This document shows, in pieces, positions 30,645 through 40,810 of a stretch of 64,000 nt of DNA (positions within the stretch are counted from its first letter, which is position 1; each line of letters starts with the position of its first letter). This DNA is from CAVTJL01 sp963828215 (GTDB lineage Bacteria; Pseudomonadota; Alphaproteobacteria; Geminicoccales; Geminicoccaceae). Location of the stretch: positions 62,001 through 126,000 of the forward strand of contig CAWHFO010000047.1 of the NCBI GenBank assembly GCA_963828215.1, in the 5' to 3' direction. Position numbers and translations under genes: made by a program. Under the pieces are notes generated by a model. The model saw nothing but the letters and a program-made list of their open reading frames with translations, did no database searches and was not told where the DNA came from.

Positions 30645-32252
30645 TCAGGCCTGGGACTTCTTCATGCCCCAGAAGGGAATGACCTCCGGCACCGCGACCA
30701 CGTCGGAGATCGTGCTCCGATAGGCGACCGGCGCCACCCACTGGCCGTAGACGCCCATATAGACGAAGTCGTAGCCGTTCTGCTGCAGCTCGCGGGCGAC
30801 CGCCTGGCGCGCCTCGAGGGTCGGTGCCGCCGCCCACTCGTCCCTGAGCTTCTCCTGCTTCTCGTTGGACGGCCAGCCGTACCAGGCCTTCTCGCCGTTG
30901 CAGGCATGGGCCACGAGGGCGATCGGGTTGGAGGTGGCGAGGCCGCTGCCGTAAGTCAGGAAGATATTCCAGCCACCCTGATCAACGGGACCCTTGACGG
31001 CCCGGCGGGTGACGACGCCGCCCCAGTCGGAGGCGGCGAGCTGAACATTGGCGTCGGCGCCGCGCAGGAGCTGGGCGGTCACCTCGGCGGCGGCGCTGAT
31101 GACCGGGACATCGGTCGGCTGGAGGATGACGATCGGCCGGCCGTCATAGCCCCCCTTCTTCAGAAGCTCCTTGGCGAGCTTGTAGTCGGGCGCCGTCTTC
31201 ATCCAGCCGAGATTGGCGTCGTTCTCCATGTTCGTGCCGCAGCCGAAGAGCGAGCCGCAGATCTTGTAGTAGTCGGCGTTGCCGACCGCCGCCTGCATGT
31301 ACTGCTTGATGTCCATGAGATGCAGCATCGCCCGCCGCACATCGACATTGTCGAAGGGCGGCTGCAGGAAGTTCAGGCGCAGATAGCCGACATTGCCGAG
31401 CTTGTTCAGCACCTGGGTCTTGATGTCGGGGTTGCCCTGGAACGTGCCGATCAGGTCGAGCGGCGGGGTCTCGTAGAAGTCGATCTCGCCGGCCTGCAGC
31501 GCCGCCATCGCGGTCTGCGCATCGGCCATGTTGCTCCATTCGACGCCGTCGATATGGACGACCTTGCCGCCCGCGATGCCGCTCGGCGGCTCCTTCCTGG
31601 GGACGTAGTCGGGATTCTTCTCGTAGACGACCTTGCTGCCCGGAACCCACTTGTCGGCGACGAAGCGGAAGGGGCCGGACCCGATCGTGTCCTTGACCTG
31701 GGTGTTCGGGTCGGTCTCGGCGTCCTTCTGCCGCATCATCCAACAGAGCGGCGTGCTGGTCTTGGCCAGGAGGTCGAGGACGAGGCCATAGGGCTCCATG
31801 AGGCGGATCTCGAAGGAGCCCTTGCCCGTCGGCACGATCTCCTTCACCCGCCTCATCATGTGCTGGCCGCCGCCGTCGCGGGCGGCCCAGCGCTTGATGG
31901 AGGCCACGCAATCCTCCGCCGTCACCGGCGTCCCGTCGTGCCAGCCGAGGCCGTCGCGGAGCTTGAAGCCGTAGACGAGGCTGTCGTCACTGAGCGTCCA
32001 GGTGTCGACCATCTGCGGCTGGGGCTTCATGTCGGCGTCGATGCCGAAGAGCGTGTCGTAGATCAGGCCCCCGTGATAGGCGGTGACATTGGCCGTGGTC
32101 CAGATCGGGTCCAGGACCTGGAGGGCGCCGTAGGGAACGAAGCGGACCACGTTGGCCCCCTGGGCCCGAGCGAGGCGAGGCCCGAGGCCGAGGCCGGCGA
32201 TCGAGGCCAGGCCGAGGCTGCCGTGGATGAGTTGGCGGCGGGTGGTACGCAT
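30645..32252 (-). CDS. Peptide ABC transporter substrate-binding protein (copy 2)
   Basis: 535 residues, intact, SBP_bac_5 family. A twin-arginine signal TTRRQLIHGSLGLASIAG leads the protein to the periplasm folded. Family motifs include LRDGLGWHDGTPVTAEDCV and TIGSGPFRFVADKWVPGS. It is strikingly similar to the protein encoded immediately upstream (32380-33996), with long identical runs such as VPYGALQVLDPIWTT. It is followed after 62 bases by dppB. It probably binds a peptide or peptide-like ligand; which one is not visible. Confidence 0.9.
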   Translation of the reverse strand: MRTTRRQLIHGSLGLASIAGLGLGPRLARAQGANVVRFVPYGALQVLDPIWTTANVTAYHGGLIYDTLFGIDADMKPQPQMVDTWTLSDDSLVYGFKLRDGLGWHDGTPVTAEDCVASIKRWAARDGGGQHMMRRVKEIVPTGKGSFEIRLMEPYGLVLDLLAKTSTPLCWMMRQKDAETDPNTQVKDTIGSGPFRFVADKWVPGSKVVYEKNPDYVPRKEPPSGIAGGKVVHIDGVEWSNMADAQTAMAALQAGEIDFYETPPLDLIGTFQGNPDIKTQVLNKLGNVGYLRLNFLQPPFDNVDVRRAMLHLMDIKQYMQAAVGNADYYKICGSLFGCGTNMENDANLGWMKTAPDYKLAKELLKKGGYDGRPIVILQPTDVPVISAAAEVTAQLLRGADANVQLAASDWGGVVTRRAVKGPVDQGGWNIFLTYGSGLATSNPIALVAHACNGEKAWYGWPSNEKQEKLRDEWAAAPTLEARQAVARELQQNGYDFVYMGVYGQWVAPVAYRSTISDVVAVPEVIPFWGMKKSQA

Positions 32253-32379
32253 CCGTTTCTTCCCTTCCCTTGTTGCCGGACCGCTCTCTGCGGGCCGGAG
32301 CGACCGCCGGACGGAACGCCGGCTCCAAGGCCCATCTGTTCACGATGGGCGGCGATGTTGCAAGCCCGGCGCGCCGATC

Positions 32380-33996
32380 CTAGGCCTGGGCCTTCTTCAT
32401 CCCCCAGAAGGGGATGATCCCCGGCGTCGCCAGGATGTCGGTCAGAACGGCGCGGTGGGCGACCGGGGCCACCCACTGGCCGAAGACGCACTCGATCACG
32501 AAGTCGTAGCCGTTCTGCTGGAGCTCGTCCGCGATCTTCTTGCGCGCCTCGAGCGTGGGTGCCGCCGCCCAGGCCTCCCTGAGCTGCTCCTGCTTCTCGT
32601 TCGACGGCCAGCCGTACCAGGCCTTGGGGCCGTTGGCCGCGGCCTCCGAGATCGCGATGGGATTGGCCATCGCCACGCCGCCGGCATAGGTGTGGAAGAT
32701 GTTCCAGCCGCCCTGATCGACGGGGCCCTTGACGGCCCGGCGGGTCACGAGGCCGCCCCAGTCGGAGGCGGCGAGCTCGACCTTGACGTCGGCGCCGCGC
32801 AGCAGCTGGGCGGTCACCTCGCAGACGGTGCTCAGGATCGGCACGTCGGTCGGCTGGAGGATGACGACCGGCCGGCCGTCATAGCCGGCCTCCTTGAGGA
32901 GCTTCTTCGCGAGCTCGAAGTCCGGCGCCGTCTTCATCCAGTCGAGGGCGACGTCGCTCTCCATGGGCGTGCCGCAGCCGAGCAGCGAGCCGCAGATCCG
33001 ATAGTAGTCGGGGTTGCCGATCGCGGCCTGCATGTACTGCTTCTGGTCGACCAGGTGCAGCATCGCCCGGCGCGCCTCGACCTTGTCGAAGGGCGGCTGG
33101 AGGTGGTTCATCCGCAGCTCGCCCACATTGCCGAGCTTGTTCAGGACCTGGATCTGGATGTCGGGATTGCCCTCGAAGGTGCCCAGCAGGTCGAGCGGCG
33201 GCGTCTCGTAGAGGTCGATCTCGCCCGCCTGCAGCGCCGCCATCGCCGTCTGCGCGTCGGCCATGTTGACCCACTCGACGCCGTCGACGTGGACGACCTT
33301 GCCGCCGGCCATCCCGCTCGGCGGCTCCTTCCTGGGCACATAGGCCGTGCTCTTCTCGTAGACGACCTTGCTGCCCGGGACCCACTTGTCGGCGACGAAG
33401 CGGAAGGGCCCCGAGCCGATCGTGTCCTTGATCTGGGTGTTGGGGTCGGTCTGCGCGTCCTTCTCGCGCATCATGAAGCAGGTGGGCGAGATGTTCTCGG
33501 CCAGGAGGTCGACGACGAGGCCATAGGGCTCGGTGAGACGGATCTCGAAGGAGCCCTTTCCGGTCGGCAGGATCTCCTTGACCCGCTTCATCATCTGCTG
33601 GCCGCCCGCGGCCTTGCCCGCCCAGCGCTTGACCGAGGTGGCGCAGTCCGCACCCGTGACGGGCGTGCCGTCGTGCCAGGTCAGGCCGTCCCGGAGCGTG
33701 AAGCTGTAGACGAGCCGGTCGTCGCTGAGCTTCCAGCTCTCGACCATCTGCGGCTGCGGCCTCGCCGCCGCGTCGAGGCCGAAGAGCGTGTCGTAGATGA
33801 GCGCCCCGTGATAGGCGGTGACGTCCGCCGTGGTCCAGATCGGGTCCAGGACCTGAAGCGCCCCGTAGGGAACGAAGCGGACCACGTTGGCCCCCTGGGC
33901 CCGTGAGGCGCGCGGCCGGAGGCCGAGGGTGGCGATCGAGGCCGCGGCGAGGCTGCCGTGGATCAGCTGGCGGCGAGTGGCGTGCATCCGGTTCAT
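32380..33996 (-). CDS. Peptide ABC transporter substrate-binding protein (copy 1)
   Basis: 538 residues, intact. Tat signal ATRRQLIHGSLAAASIATLG. It is a paralogue of the next gene, with the same layout and the same C-terminal end (IPFWGMKKAQA versus IPFWGMKKSQA). Differences concentrate between about residues 370 and 510, which could reflect different ligands. Start ATG 33996 or ATG 33987. It lies between the M81 peptidase and copy 2, 127 bases before the latter. Confidence 0.9.
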   Translation of the reverse strand: MNRMHATRRQLIHGSLAAASIATLGLRPRASRAQGANVVRFVPYGALQVLDPIWTTADVTAYHGALIYDTLFGLDAAARPQPQMVESWKLSDDRLVYSFTLRDGLTWHDGTPVTGADCATSVKRWAGKAAGGQQMMKRVKEILPTGKGSFEIRLTEPYGLVVDLLAENISPTCFMMREKDAQTDPNTQIKDTIGSGPFRFVADKWVPGSKVVYEKSTAYVPRKEPPSGMAGGKVVHVDGVEWVNMADAQTAMAALQAGEIDLYETPPLDLLGTFEGNPDIQIQVLNKLGNVGELRMNHLQPPFDKVEARRAMLHLVDQKQYMQAAIGNPDYYRICGSLLGCGTPMESDVALDWMKTAPDFELAKKLLKEAGYDGRPVVILQPTDVPILSTVCEVTAQLLRGADVKVELAASDWGGLVTRRAVKGPVDQGGWNIFHTYAGGVAMANPIAISEAAANGPKAWYGWPSNEKQEQLREAWAAAPTLEARKKIADELQQNGYDFVIECVFGQWVAPVAHRAVLTDILATPGIIPFWGMKKAQA

Positions 33997-34068
33997 TCCC
34001 TCCCTCGATGCCGGCCCGGCTGCGCGGGTCGGCGGTCCACCGTTGCCGATCCGACGCCAGGGGGCAAG

Positions 34069-35538
34069 TTACGAAGCGCCCGTTGCCCAGGGGTTCTCGT
34101 CCAGCGGCCAGAGCGGCCGCCGCACCCGGGTGTAGGGCACCTTGCGGAGATCCCGGGGCAGCGGCCCGCCGCCGTCCAGATAGAGAACCTCCCGGGCGAT
34201 CGGCGCGAACGCCGCATGGAAATGGTTGGTCGATTTGAGGCAGACGATCCGCTTCTTGCCGAGGTCGATCCCGAGCCCGGTGAAGAGATCGGTGCCGAGC
34301 GCCTGCGTGCGGCCGGCGATCAGCACGATCTCGATGCCGTCGATCTCTATCGCGGCGGCATCGCCCATCGACATGTGGCCGCCGGCGAAGCTCTGGCGGG
34401 CGTCGCGGACGAGGCGGCGCACCGTCACCAGCGCGTCGATCGGCAGGCCCGAGGCCGGCGCCGTCTTGCCGCCGAAGCGGAGCGGCAGCTTCGCGCCCTC
34501 GCCGGCGGCGAAGCAGAAGCGCACGGCTACCGGGTCCCACATCGGGCCGAACGCGACGTCCCGGACGCCGCGCTCCATGAGGCGGCGCAGCACGTGGGTC
34601 GAGTCGCCCGGGGCGCCGCCGCCCGGATTGTCGGACGGATCGGCGATCACCACGGGCTTGCCGGCCTCGGCCGCGAGCGCCCGGTCGATCGCCTCGTCCG
34701 CCGTCAGGAAGGGCGGCGTCGTGGTGCCGCGCAGCCCGATGAGCTCCCGGCCGAGACGCTCGGCCAGCCGGTCGCCGTCCGCCTTGCGGTCGTCGGTGAC
34801 GACCAGGATGCGCGTGCCGAGATCGGGAACGTCGCCATAGGGAAAGCCGTGGGCGACCGAGATCGACAGCACGCCGTCCCGGCCCTCGAGCGCCTTGATG
34901 CGGTCGACGAAGCCGCGCATCGGCTCGCGCGAGGTGGGGTAGCTGGCGATCATGCGGCAGTCGAAGACCGATTTTTTGGGCCGGATCTCGCCCCGGATGG
35001 CCCTCAGGGTCAGCTCGACCACCTCCTCGGCCCGCTCGACCGTGTCGGTGTGCGGGAACTCCTTGAAGCAGACGAGGATGTCGCAAGCCGCGAGGCGCTT
35101 CCCGGTGAGATGGCAGTGGGGATCGTGCTCGACGCCGATCGGCACGCCCTGCCCCACGATCCCCCGCACCCGGGCGATGAGGTCGCCCTCGCAGTCGTCG
35201 TAGCCGTGCGCCACCATGGCGCCGTGCAGGCCGAGCAGCACGCCGTCCACGGGCATCGCGACCCGGAGCTGGCCCAGGATCTCGTCCCTGAGCGTCTCGT
35301 AGGCGTCCCTGGCCACCGTGCCCGACGGCTCGGCCCAGGCGCAGCTTCCCTCGACCAGCTCGAAGCCCTCCTCGGCGGCGCGCCGCCGCGCCACCCAGAG
35401 GGGTGCTGTGCAGAGCTGGGGCCGGTCCGGATGCTCGCCCGGCGGCGCGTAGAACGCCTCCTTGAAATCCTCGAGCGAGGTCGGCATCGGCGCGAAGGTG
35501 TTGGTCTCGGTCGCGAGCGACGCCGCGAATAGACGCAT
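34069..35538 (-). CDS. M81-family metallopeptidase (MlrC-like)
   Basis: 489 residues, intact. The family core is visible: LLGLHGAMVAHGYDDCEGD, then the zinc site GVEHDPHCHLT, and later PSDNPGGGAPGDSTH and the MlrC C-terminal half. The M81 founding member, MlrC, degrades linearised microcystin; most relatives have no known substrate. ATG 35538 is chosen because homology starts at once (RLFAASLATETNTFAPM); the frame is open to 35601. It heads a leftward operon with two binding proteins and a Dpp-type importer, so it probably cleaves the imported peptide. No signal peptide is seen, so it is cytoplasmic. Confidence 0.88.
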   Translation of the reverse strand: MRLFAASLATETNTFAPMPTSLEDFKEAFYAPPGEHPDRPQLCTAPLWVARRRAAEEGFELVEGSCAWAEPSGTVARDAYETLRDEILGQLRVAMPVDGVLLGLHGAMVAHGYDDCEGDLIARVRGIVGQGVPIGVEHDPHCHLTGKRLAACDILVCFKEFPHTDTVERAEEVVELTLRAIRGEIRPKKSVFDCRMIASYPTSREPMRGFVDRIKALEGRDGVLSISVAHGFPYGDVPDLGTRILVVTDDRKADGDRLAERLGRELIGLRGTTTPPFLTADEAIDRALAAEAGKPVVIADPSDNPGGGAPGDSTHVLRRLMERGVRDVAFGPMWDPVAVRFCFAAGEGAKLPLRFGGKTAPASGLPIDALVTVRRLVRDARQSFAGGHMSMGDAAAIEIDGIEIVLIAGRTQALGTDLFTGLGIDLGKKRIVCLKSTNHFHAAFAPIAREVLYLDGGGPLPRDLRKVPYTRVRRPLWPLDENPWATGAS

Positions 35539-35616
35539 GGGTGAGCCCTCCCCGACATCCCCTGGCGGCGCCACCTTGTGGCCCGGCGGCGCCGGGCGCA
35601 ATGGCCCAATCCGCGC

Positions 35617-35675
35617 ATGGCCCCTTTGCTGCCTGCTGCATCTGCGAGATGATTTCGCAGGTGCAGCAGGGCCAT
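35617..35675. repeat. Long imperfect inverted repeat in divergent promoter region
   Basis: CTGCTGCATCTGCGA (35633-35647) and TCGCAGGTGCAGCAG (35655-35669) match at 14 of 15 positions around a 7-base spacer. Outer arms ATGGCCC (35617-35623) and GGGCCAT (35669-35675) extend it with a bulge. It lies between the divergent M81 peptidase and TetR genes, so it may be an operator for either operon or a transcribed stem-loop. Confidence 0.5.
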
Positions 35676-35703
35676 TGACGGCTTATGAGCGAGCGCTTAC
35701 TTA
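35675..35703 (+). promoter_or_regulatory. Promoter with TetR-type operator
   Basis: TTGACG (35675-35680) can serve as -35 with a weak -10 around 35698-35703. Between them lies TGAGCG-AG-CGCTTA (35686-35699), a near-palindrome of the kind TetR proteins bind. The tetR-like ATG follows 7 bases after the -10, so the message may be leaderless or nearly so. Autorepression is the simplest reading. Confidence 0.4.
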
Positions 35704-35709
35704 GCGCGC

Positions 35710-36420
35710 ATGGCCAAGGTCCGTCTCGACTTCGAGGAACGCCGCCGCGCGATCGTGGCGGCGGCGATGCCGCTCTTCGCCCGCAAGGGCTTCGCGGGCA
35801 CGACCACCAAGGAGATCGCCCGCGCCGCCGACGTGTCGGAGGCCCTGGTCTTCCAGCACTTTCCGAGCAAGGCGGCCCTCTACCAGGAGATTCTGCTGCA
35901 GGGCTGCGAGGGCGATCCCGCGCTCGAGCAGCTCAACGCGCTCGAGCCCTCCACCTGCACCCTCGTCAAGATGACGGAGATGCTGGTCCGGCACGTCGCC
36001 CAGGGCGCCCTGGGCGACCCGGAGCGGCGCGAGATGAAGGACCGGCTGCTGCTCAACAGCTTCCTCGAGGACGGCGAGTATGCGCGGCAGATCTTCGCCT
36101 GGGTCATGGAGCGGGTCTATCCCCGGTTCGCCGCCTCCGTCGCGGCGGCGGCGGCGGCGGGCGATCTCGAGCCTCCCGCCATCGACCCGCAGAACGCCTT
36201 CTGGTTCGGCCATCACGTGGCCGCGCTGACCGCGCTGGGCCGCCTCGGCACGCATCCTTCCGTCCCCTACGCGGGCACCACCAAGTCCATGCTCGACGAC
36301 ATGGTCCGTTTTATTCTACGGGGCGTAGGTCTCAAGGCGGCCGCGATCGCCGCCTATGTCGAGCCTATCGCAAAACGGCCGCCGGCCCCGGCCGCCATGT
36401 CCCGGCCGGCCGCGGCCTGA
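35710..36420 (+). CDS. TetR/AcrR-family transcriptional regulator
   Basis: 236 residues. The N-terminal helix-turn-helix is clear: AAMPLFARKGFAGTTTKEIARAADVSEALVFQHFPSK (positions about 18-54, quoted in parts: AGTTTKEIARAA and VSEALVFQHF). The ligand domain is of average length. It is followed after 26 bases by the adaptor and pump genes, so it most likely represses the efflux operon and itself, with the pump substrate or a relative as inducer. Confidence 0.87.
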   Translation: MAKVRLDFEERRRAIVAAAMPLFARKGFAGTTTKEIARAADVSEALVFQHFPSKAALYQEILLQGCEGDPALEQLNALEPSTCTLVKMTEMLVRHVAQGALGDPERREMKDRLLLNSFLEDGEYARQIFAWVMERVYPRFAASVAAAAAAGDLEPPAIDPQNAFWFGHHVAALTALGRLGTHPSVPYAGTTKSMLDDMVRFILRGVGLKAAAIAAYVEPIAKRPPAPAAMSRPAAA

Positions 36421-36446
36421 GCCGCCCTTCCCGACAGGAGCTCCCG

Positions 36447-37656
36447 ATGGCGACCACCCTGTTCGACGAAGCCCGGCAGCAGCCGGAGGAGTCCAAGCCG
36501 CGCATCAGGCGCCGCGGCCTCGTCATTCGCTTGGTGGTGGTGGGGCTGCTGCTGGCGCTCGTGGTCGGCGGCCTCTACGGCTTCAACCGGATGCGCCAGC
36601 AGGGCATGGCGACCTACTTCGCGCACATGACGCCGCCTCCCACGCCGGTCTCGGCGGTGGAAGCCAAGGCCGAAGCCGTGCCCAACTATCTCACCGGCAT
36701 CGGGTCGGTATCGGCCGTGCGGCAGGTGATGGTGGCCCCCGAGCTAAGCGGCCGCGTCACCAAGCTGATGTTCGAGGCCGGCGAGCAGGTGAAGGCGGAC
36801 GAGCCGCTGGTCCAGCTCGACGACGGACCCGAGCGGGGCGACCTCGCGAGCTACCAGTCACAGGCGCATGTGGCGCAGCTCAACCTCGATCGCGCCCGGT
36901 CGCTCGCCAAGCGCGATTTCGCCGCCCAGTCGACGGTCGACCAGAACCAGGCGACCCTTCAGCAGGCACAGGCGGGGATCGACCAAGACCAAGGCGCTGA
37001 TCGAGCAGAAGCTCATCCGGGCGCCCTTCGCCGGCGAGCTCGGCATCCGCGAGGTGCAGCTCGGCCAGTACGTCCAGCCCGGCACGACCCTGGTCTCGCT
37101 CACCGATCTCGACACGCTCTGGGTCAACTTCACCCTGCCCGAGCGCGACCGCTCGAAGCTCGCCGTGGGCCAGCCGGTCGACATCCAGGTCGACGCCTAT
37201 CCCGGCCGCTTCTTCAAGGGCAAGCTGACCGCCATCGAGCCGCAGGTCGACCCGACGACGCGCGTCATCCGGCTGCAGGCCACCCTCGGCAATCCCGACC
37301 ATCTGCTGCTGCCCGGCATGTTCGCCAATGCGCGGCTCGAGCTGCCGCCGACACCGGATGTCGTCACCGTGCCGGAGACGGCCGTGACCAGCACGCTCTA
37401 CGGCAACTCGGTCTTCCTCGTGGAGAAGGCCGGTGAGGCCCAGGGCGGCGCCCGGGGCGGCAAGGAGCAGCTGCAGGCCAAGCAGACCCCGGTGACGACC
37501 GGCCAGCGCTTCGACGGGCGGATCGCGATCCGCTCGGGCATCAAGGCCGGCGACCTCGTGGTCGCCTCGGGGCAGATCAAGCTCTTCAACGGCGCCGTCG
37601 TGACGGTCGAGAACAACACGCCGCCGCCGATACCGGCGCAGGCCCCGGTCGACTGA
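36447..37656 (+). CDS. RND efflux periplasmic adaptor (MFP) subunit (frameshifted)
   Basis: About 402 residues. One membrane anchor (about residues 28-48, LVVVGLLLALVVGGLYGF) is followed by the lipoyl/hairpin region (VAPELSGRVTKLMFEAGEQV) and the beta-barrel part (ERDRSKLAVGQPVDIQVDAYPG). It links the inner-membrane pump to an outer-membrane channel that is not encoded here. AGGAG precedes ATG 36447. One extra base near 36986 splits it into about 36447-36990 and 36985-37656. Confidence 0.87.
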
Positions 37657-37686
37657 GCTCAGCCTTCATCGCAAGGGCCTCTGGCC

Positions 37687-40600
37687 ATGAGATTCACCGA
37701 CGTCTTCGTGCGCCGCCCGATCCTGGCGACGGTCGTGAGCCTCCTGATCCTGCTGATCGGGCTGAAAAGCTTCACGGAGATGAACGTTCGCCAGTATCCG
37801 AAGCTGTCGAACACCGTCATCACCGTCTCCACGACCTATGCGGGCGCCTCGCCCGAGCTGATGCAGGGCTTCATCACCCAGCCCATCGAGCAGGCGGTGG
37901 CCGGTGCCGAAGGCATCGACTACATGACCTCGTCCTCGGTGCAGGGGCAGAGCACCGTCAAGATCTATGTCAAGCTGAACCTCGACCCGAACGTGGCGAT
38001 GACCGACGTCATGGCGAAGGTCAATCAGGTGAAGTACCTGCTGCCGCGCGAGGCGAACGACCCGGTCATCACCAAGTCGACCGGTCAGACCACCGCGGTG
38101 ATGTATATCGGCTTCTCCAGCCCGTCACTCGCAAGTCCCGCGATCACCGACTATCTGAGCCGTGTCGTCCAGCCCATCCTGGCCACCGTCGACGGCGTCG
38201 CGTCGGCCGACATCCTGGGCGGCCAGCCCTTCGCGATGCGCGTCTGGCTCGACCCCCGGCGCATGGCGGCGCGCGGGGTCTCGGCCCTGGACCTCGCAGC
38301 GGCGATCGCCGCCAACAACTACCAATCCGCCGCCGGCCAGGCGAAGGGCTACTTCACGGTCACCAACATCACGACCGACAGCGGCCTCAAGAGCCTGGAC
38401 GAGTTCCGCGACATGGTCGTGAAGGCCGAGGGCGGCAGCCTCGTGCGGCTGGGCGACGTGGCCACCGTCGAGCTCGGCGCGCAGAGCAGCGACAGCTCGG
38501 TCACCATGAACGGCCACCATGCCGTGTTCATGGGCGTCAACGCCACGCCGACCGGCAACCCGCTCCAGATCGTGGCCGGTGTCCGGGCCCTTCTGCCGAC
38601 CATCGAGGCCGGCCTGCCGCCGACCGTGGCGATGCACGTCGTCTACAATTCGACGAAGTTCATCAACTCCTCGATCAGCGAGGTCGAGCACACCCTGGCC
38701 GCGGCCGTCCTGATCGTCATCCTGGTCATCTTCCTGTTCCTCGGCAGCGTGCGCTCGGTGGTGATCCCGGTCGTGACCCTGCCGCTCGCCATCATCGGCG
38801 GCGGCATGCTCATGCTGGCCATGGGCTTCAGCATCAATCTGCTGACCCTGCTGGCGATGGTGCTGGCGATCGGCCTCGTCGTCGACGACGCCATCGTCGT
38901 GGTCGAGAACGTCTACCGCCATATCGAGGAGGGCAAGACGGCGGCCCAGGCGGCGCTGATCGGTGCCCGGGAGATCGCGAGCCCGGTCATCACCATGACG
39001 ATCACCCTGGCCGCGGTCTATGCGCCGATCGGGTTCCTCTCGGGGCTCACCGGCGCGCTCTTCCGCGAGTTCGCCTTCACCCTGGCCGGCACGGTCATCA
39101 TCTCCGGGATCGTGGCCCTCACGCTGTCGCCGATGATGTGCTCGATGCTGCTCAGCCGCAGCGTCCTCGAGGGCCGCTTCGCCGGGCTCGTCGACCGGAG
39201 CTTCGGCCGCCTCGCCGGCTGGTACGGGCGACGCCTCAACTCCTCGCTCGACTTCCGGCCGGTGACGGCTCTCTTCGCCGTCGTCGTGCTCGGCACGACC
39301 GCCTTCCTGTTCATGAACACGAAGGCGGAGCTGGCACCGCCCGAGGACCAGGGGGTCCTGTTCGGCCTCGTCAAGGCGCCGCAATACGCCAACATCGACT
39401 ACACGGACTATTATGGCGAGCAGGCGGACGCCATCCTGAAGTCCTATCCGGAGACGGATACGCGCTTCATCGTGAACGGCACGAACGGCCCGAACAGCGG
39501 CTTCGCCGGCATGATCCTCAAGCCCTGGAACGAGCGGAAGACGAGCGCGCTGGCTCTCCAGCCTGAGGTCCAGGCCAAGCTCGAGCTCGGTGACCGGCGA
39601 GCAGATCTTTCTTTTCTCCCTGCCGCCGCTCCCGGGCAGCACGGGCGGCCTGCCGGTGCAGATGGTCATCAGCTCGCCCGGCGACTTCCAGACGATCTTC
39701 ACGGTGATGGAGAAGATCAAGGCCGCCGCCCGCAAGAGCGGCCTCTTCATCGTCACCGACAGTGACCTGGAGTTCAACAATCCGGCCATCCGCATCACGA
39801 TCGACCGCTCGAAGGCGAACGACCTCGGCATCACGATGGCGGACATCGGCAAGACCCTGGCGACCCTGGTCGGCGGAAACTACGTCAACCGCTTCGATCT
39901 CCAGGGGCGGTCCTACGAGGTCATCCCGCAGGTGCCGCGCGCCGATCGCCTGACCCCCGAGGATCTCGGGCAGTACTATGTCGAGACGGCGAGCGGACAG
40001 CAGGTGCCGCTCTCGACGGTGGTGAGGATCAGCACGGCCACCGACCCGAATGCCCTCACCCACTACAACCAGCTCAACGCGGCGACCTTCTCGGCGGTGC
40101 CCCTGCCCAGCGTGACCATGGGCCAGGCGGTGGCCTTCCTCCAGCAGCAGGCCAAGGAGCAGCTGCCGGCCGGGTTCCAGCACGCCTTCCTCTCGGAGTT
40201 CCGCCAATACGTGACGGAGGGGAACCAGCTCACCGTCACCTTCGCGTTCGCGCTGATCGTGATCTATCTCGTGCTCGCGGCCCAGTTCGAGAGCGTCCGC
40301 GACCCGCTGGTGATCCTGGTCAGCGTGCCGATGTCGATCTGCGGCGCCCTCCTGCCGCTCTTCTTCGGGCTCGCCACCCTCAACATCTACACGCAGATCG
40401 GGCTCGTGACGCTCATCGGCCTGATCAGCAAGCACGGCATCCTGATGGTCTCCTTCGCGAACGAGCTGCAGCGGAGCGAGAGCCTCGACCGCCGGGCGGC
40501 GATCCAGCGCGCGGCCCGGGTGCGGCTGCGGCCTATCCTCATGACCACGGCCGCGATGGTGATGGGCCTGGTGCCGCTCCTCGTGGCCTCGGGTGCCGGT

Positions 40601-40762
40601 GCCGCCAGCCGCTTCTCGATCGGCCTCGTCATCGTGTCCGGCATGTCGATCGGCACGCTCTTCACGCTCTTCGTGCTGCCCGTCGTCTACACCTATATCG
40701 GCGCCGATCACCGCCCGACCGCGGGTGCCAAGCGCGCCGCCGAGCTGGCCGAGGTGAGCTGA
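37687..40762 (+). CDS. RND-family (HAE1) multidrug efflux permease (frameshifted)
   Basis: About 1,025 residues, full length for an AcrB/MexB-like pump. MRFTDVFVRRPILATVVSLL opens it. The proton-relay segment LLAMVLAIGLVVDDAIVVVEN carries the paired aspartates, and a second set of membrane helices ends with ISKHGILMVSFANEL and VLPVVYTYIG. One extra base near 39586 (after VQAKLE) divides it into about 37687-39590 and 39587-40762. It follows the adaptor by 30 bases. The substrates cannot be predicted. Confidence 0.9.
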
Positions 40763-40810
40763 CGGGCCGCGGGCCGCGGTGCTGGGCCCGCGCCTCGCTC
40801 CCGGACGGGC

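Noticed and set aside
30645..33996. Assembly duplication of one binding-protein gene
   Set aside because: The two copies differ at many codons throughout, so they are genuine paralogues rather than a repeated read.
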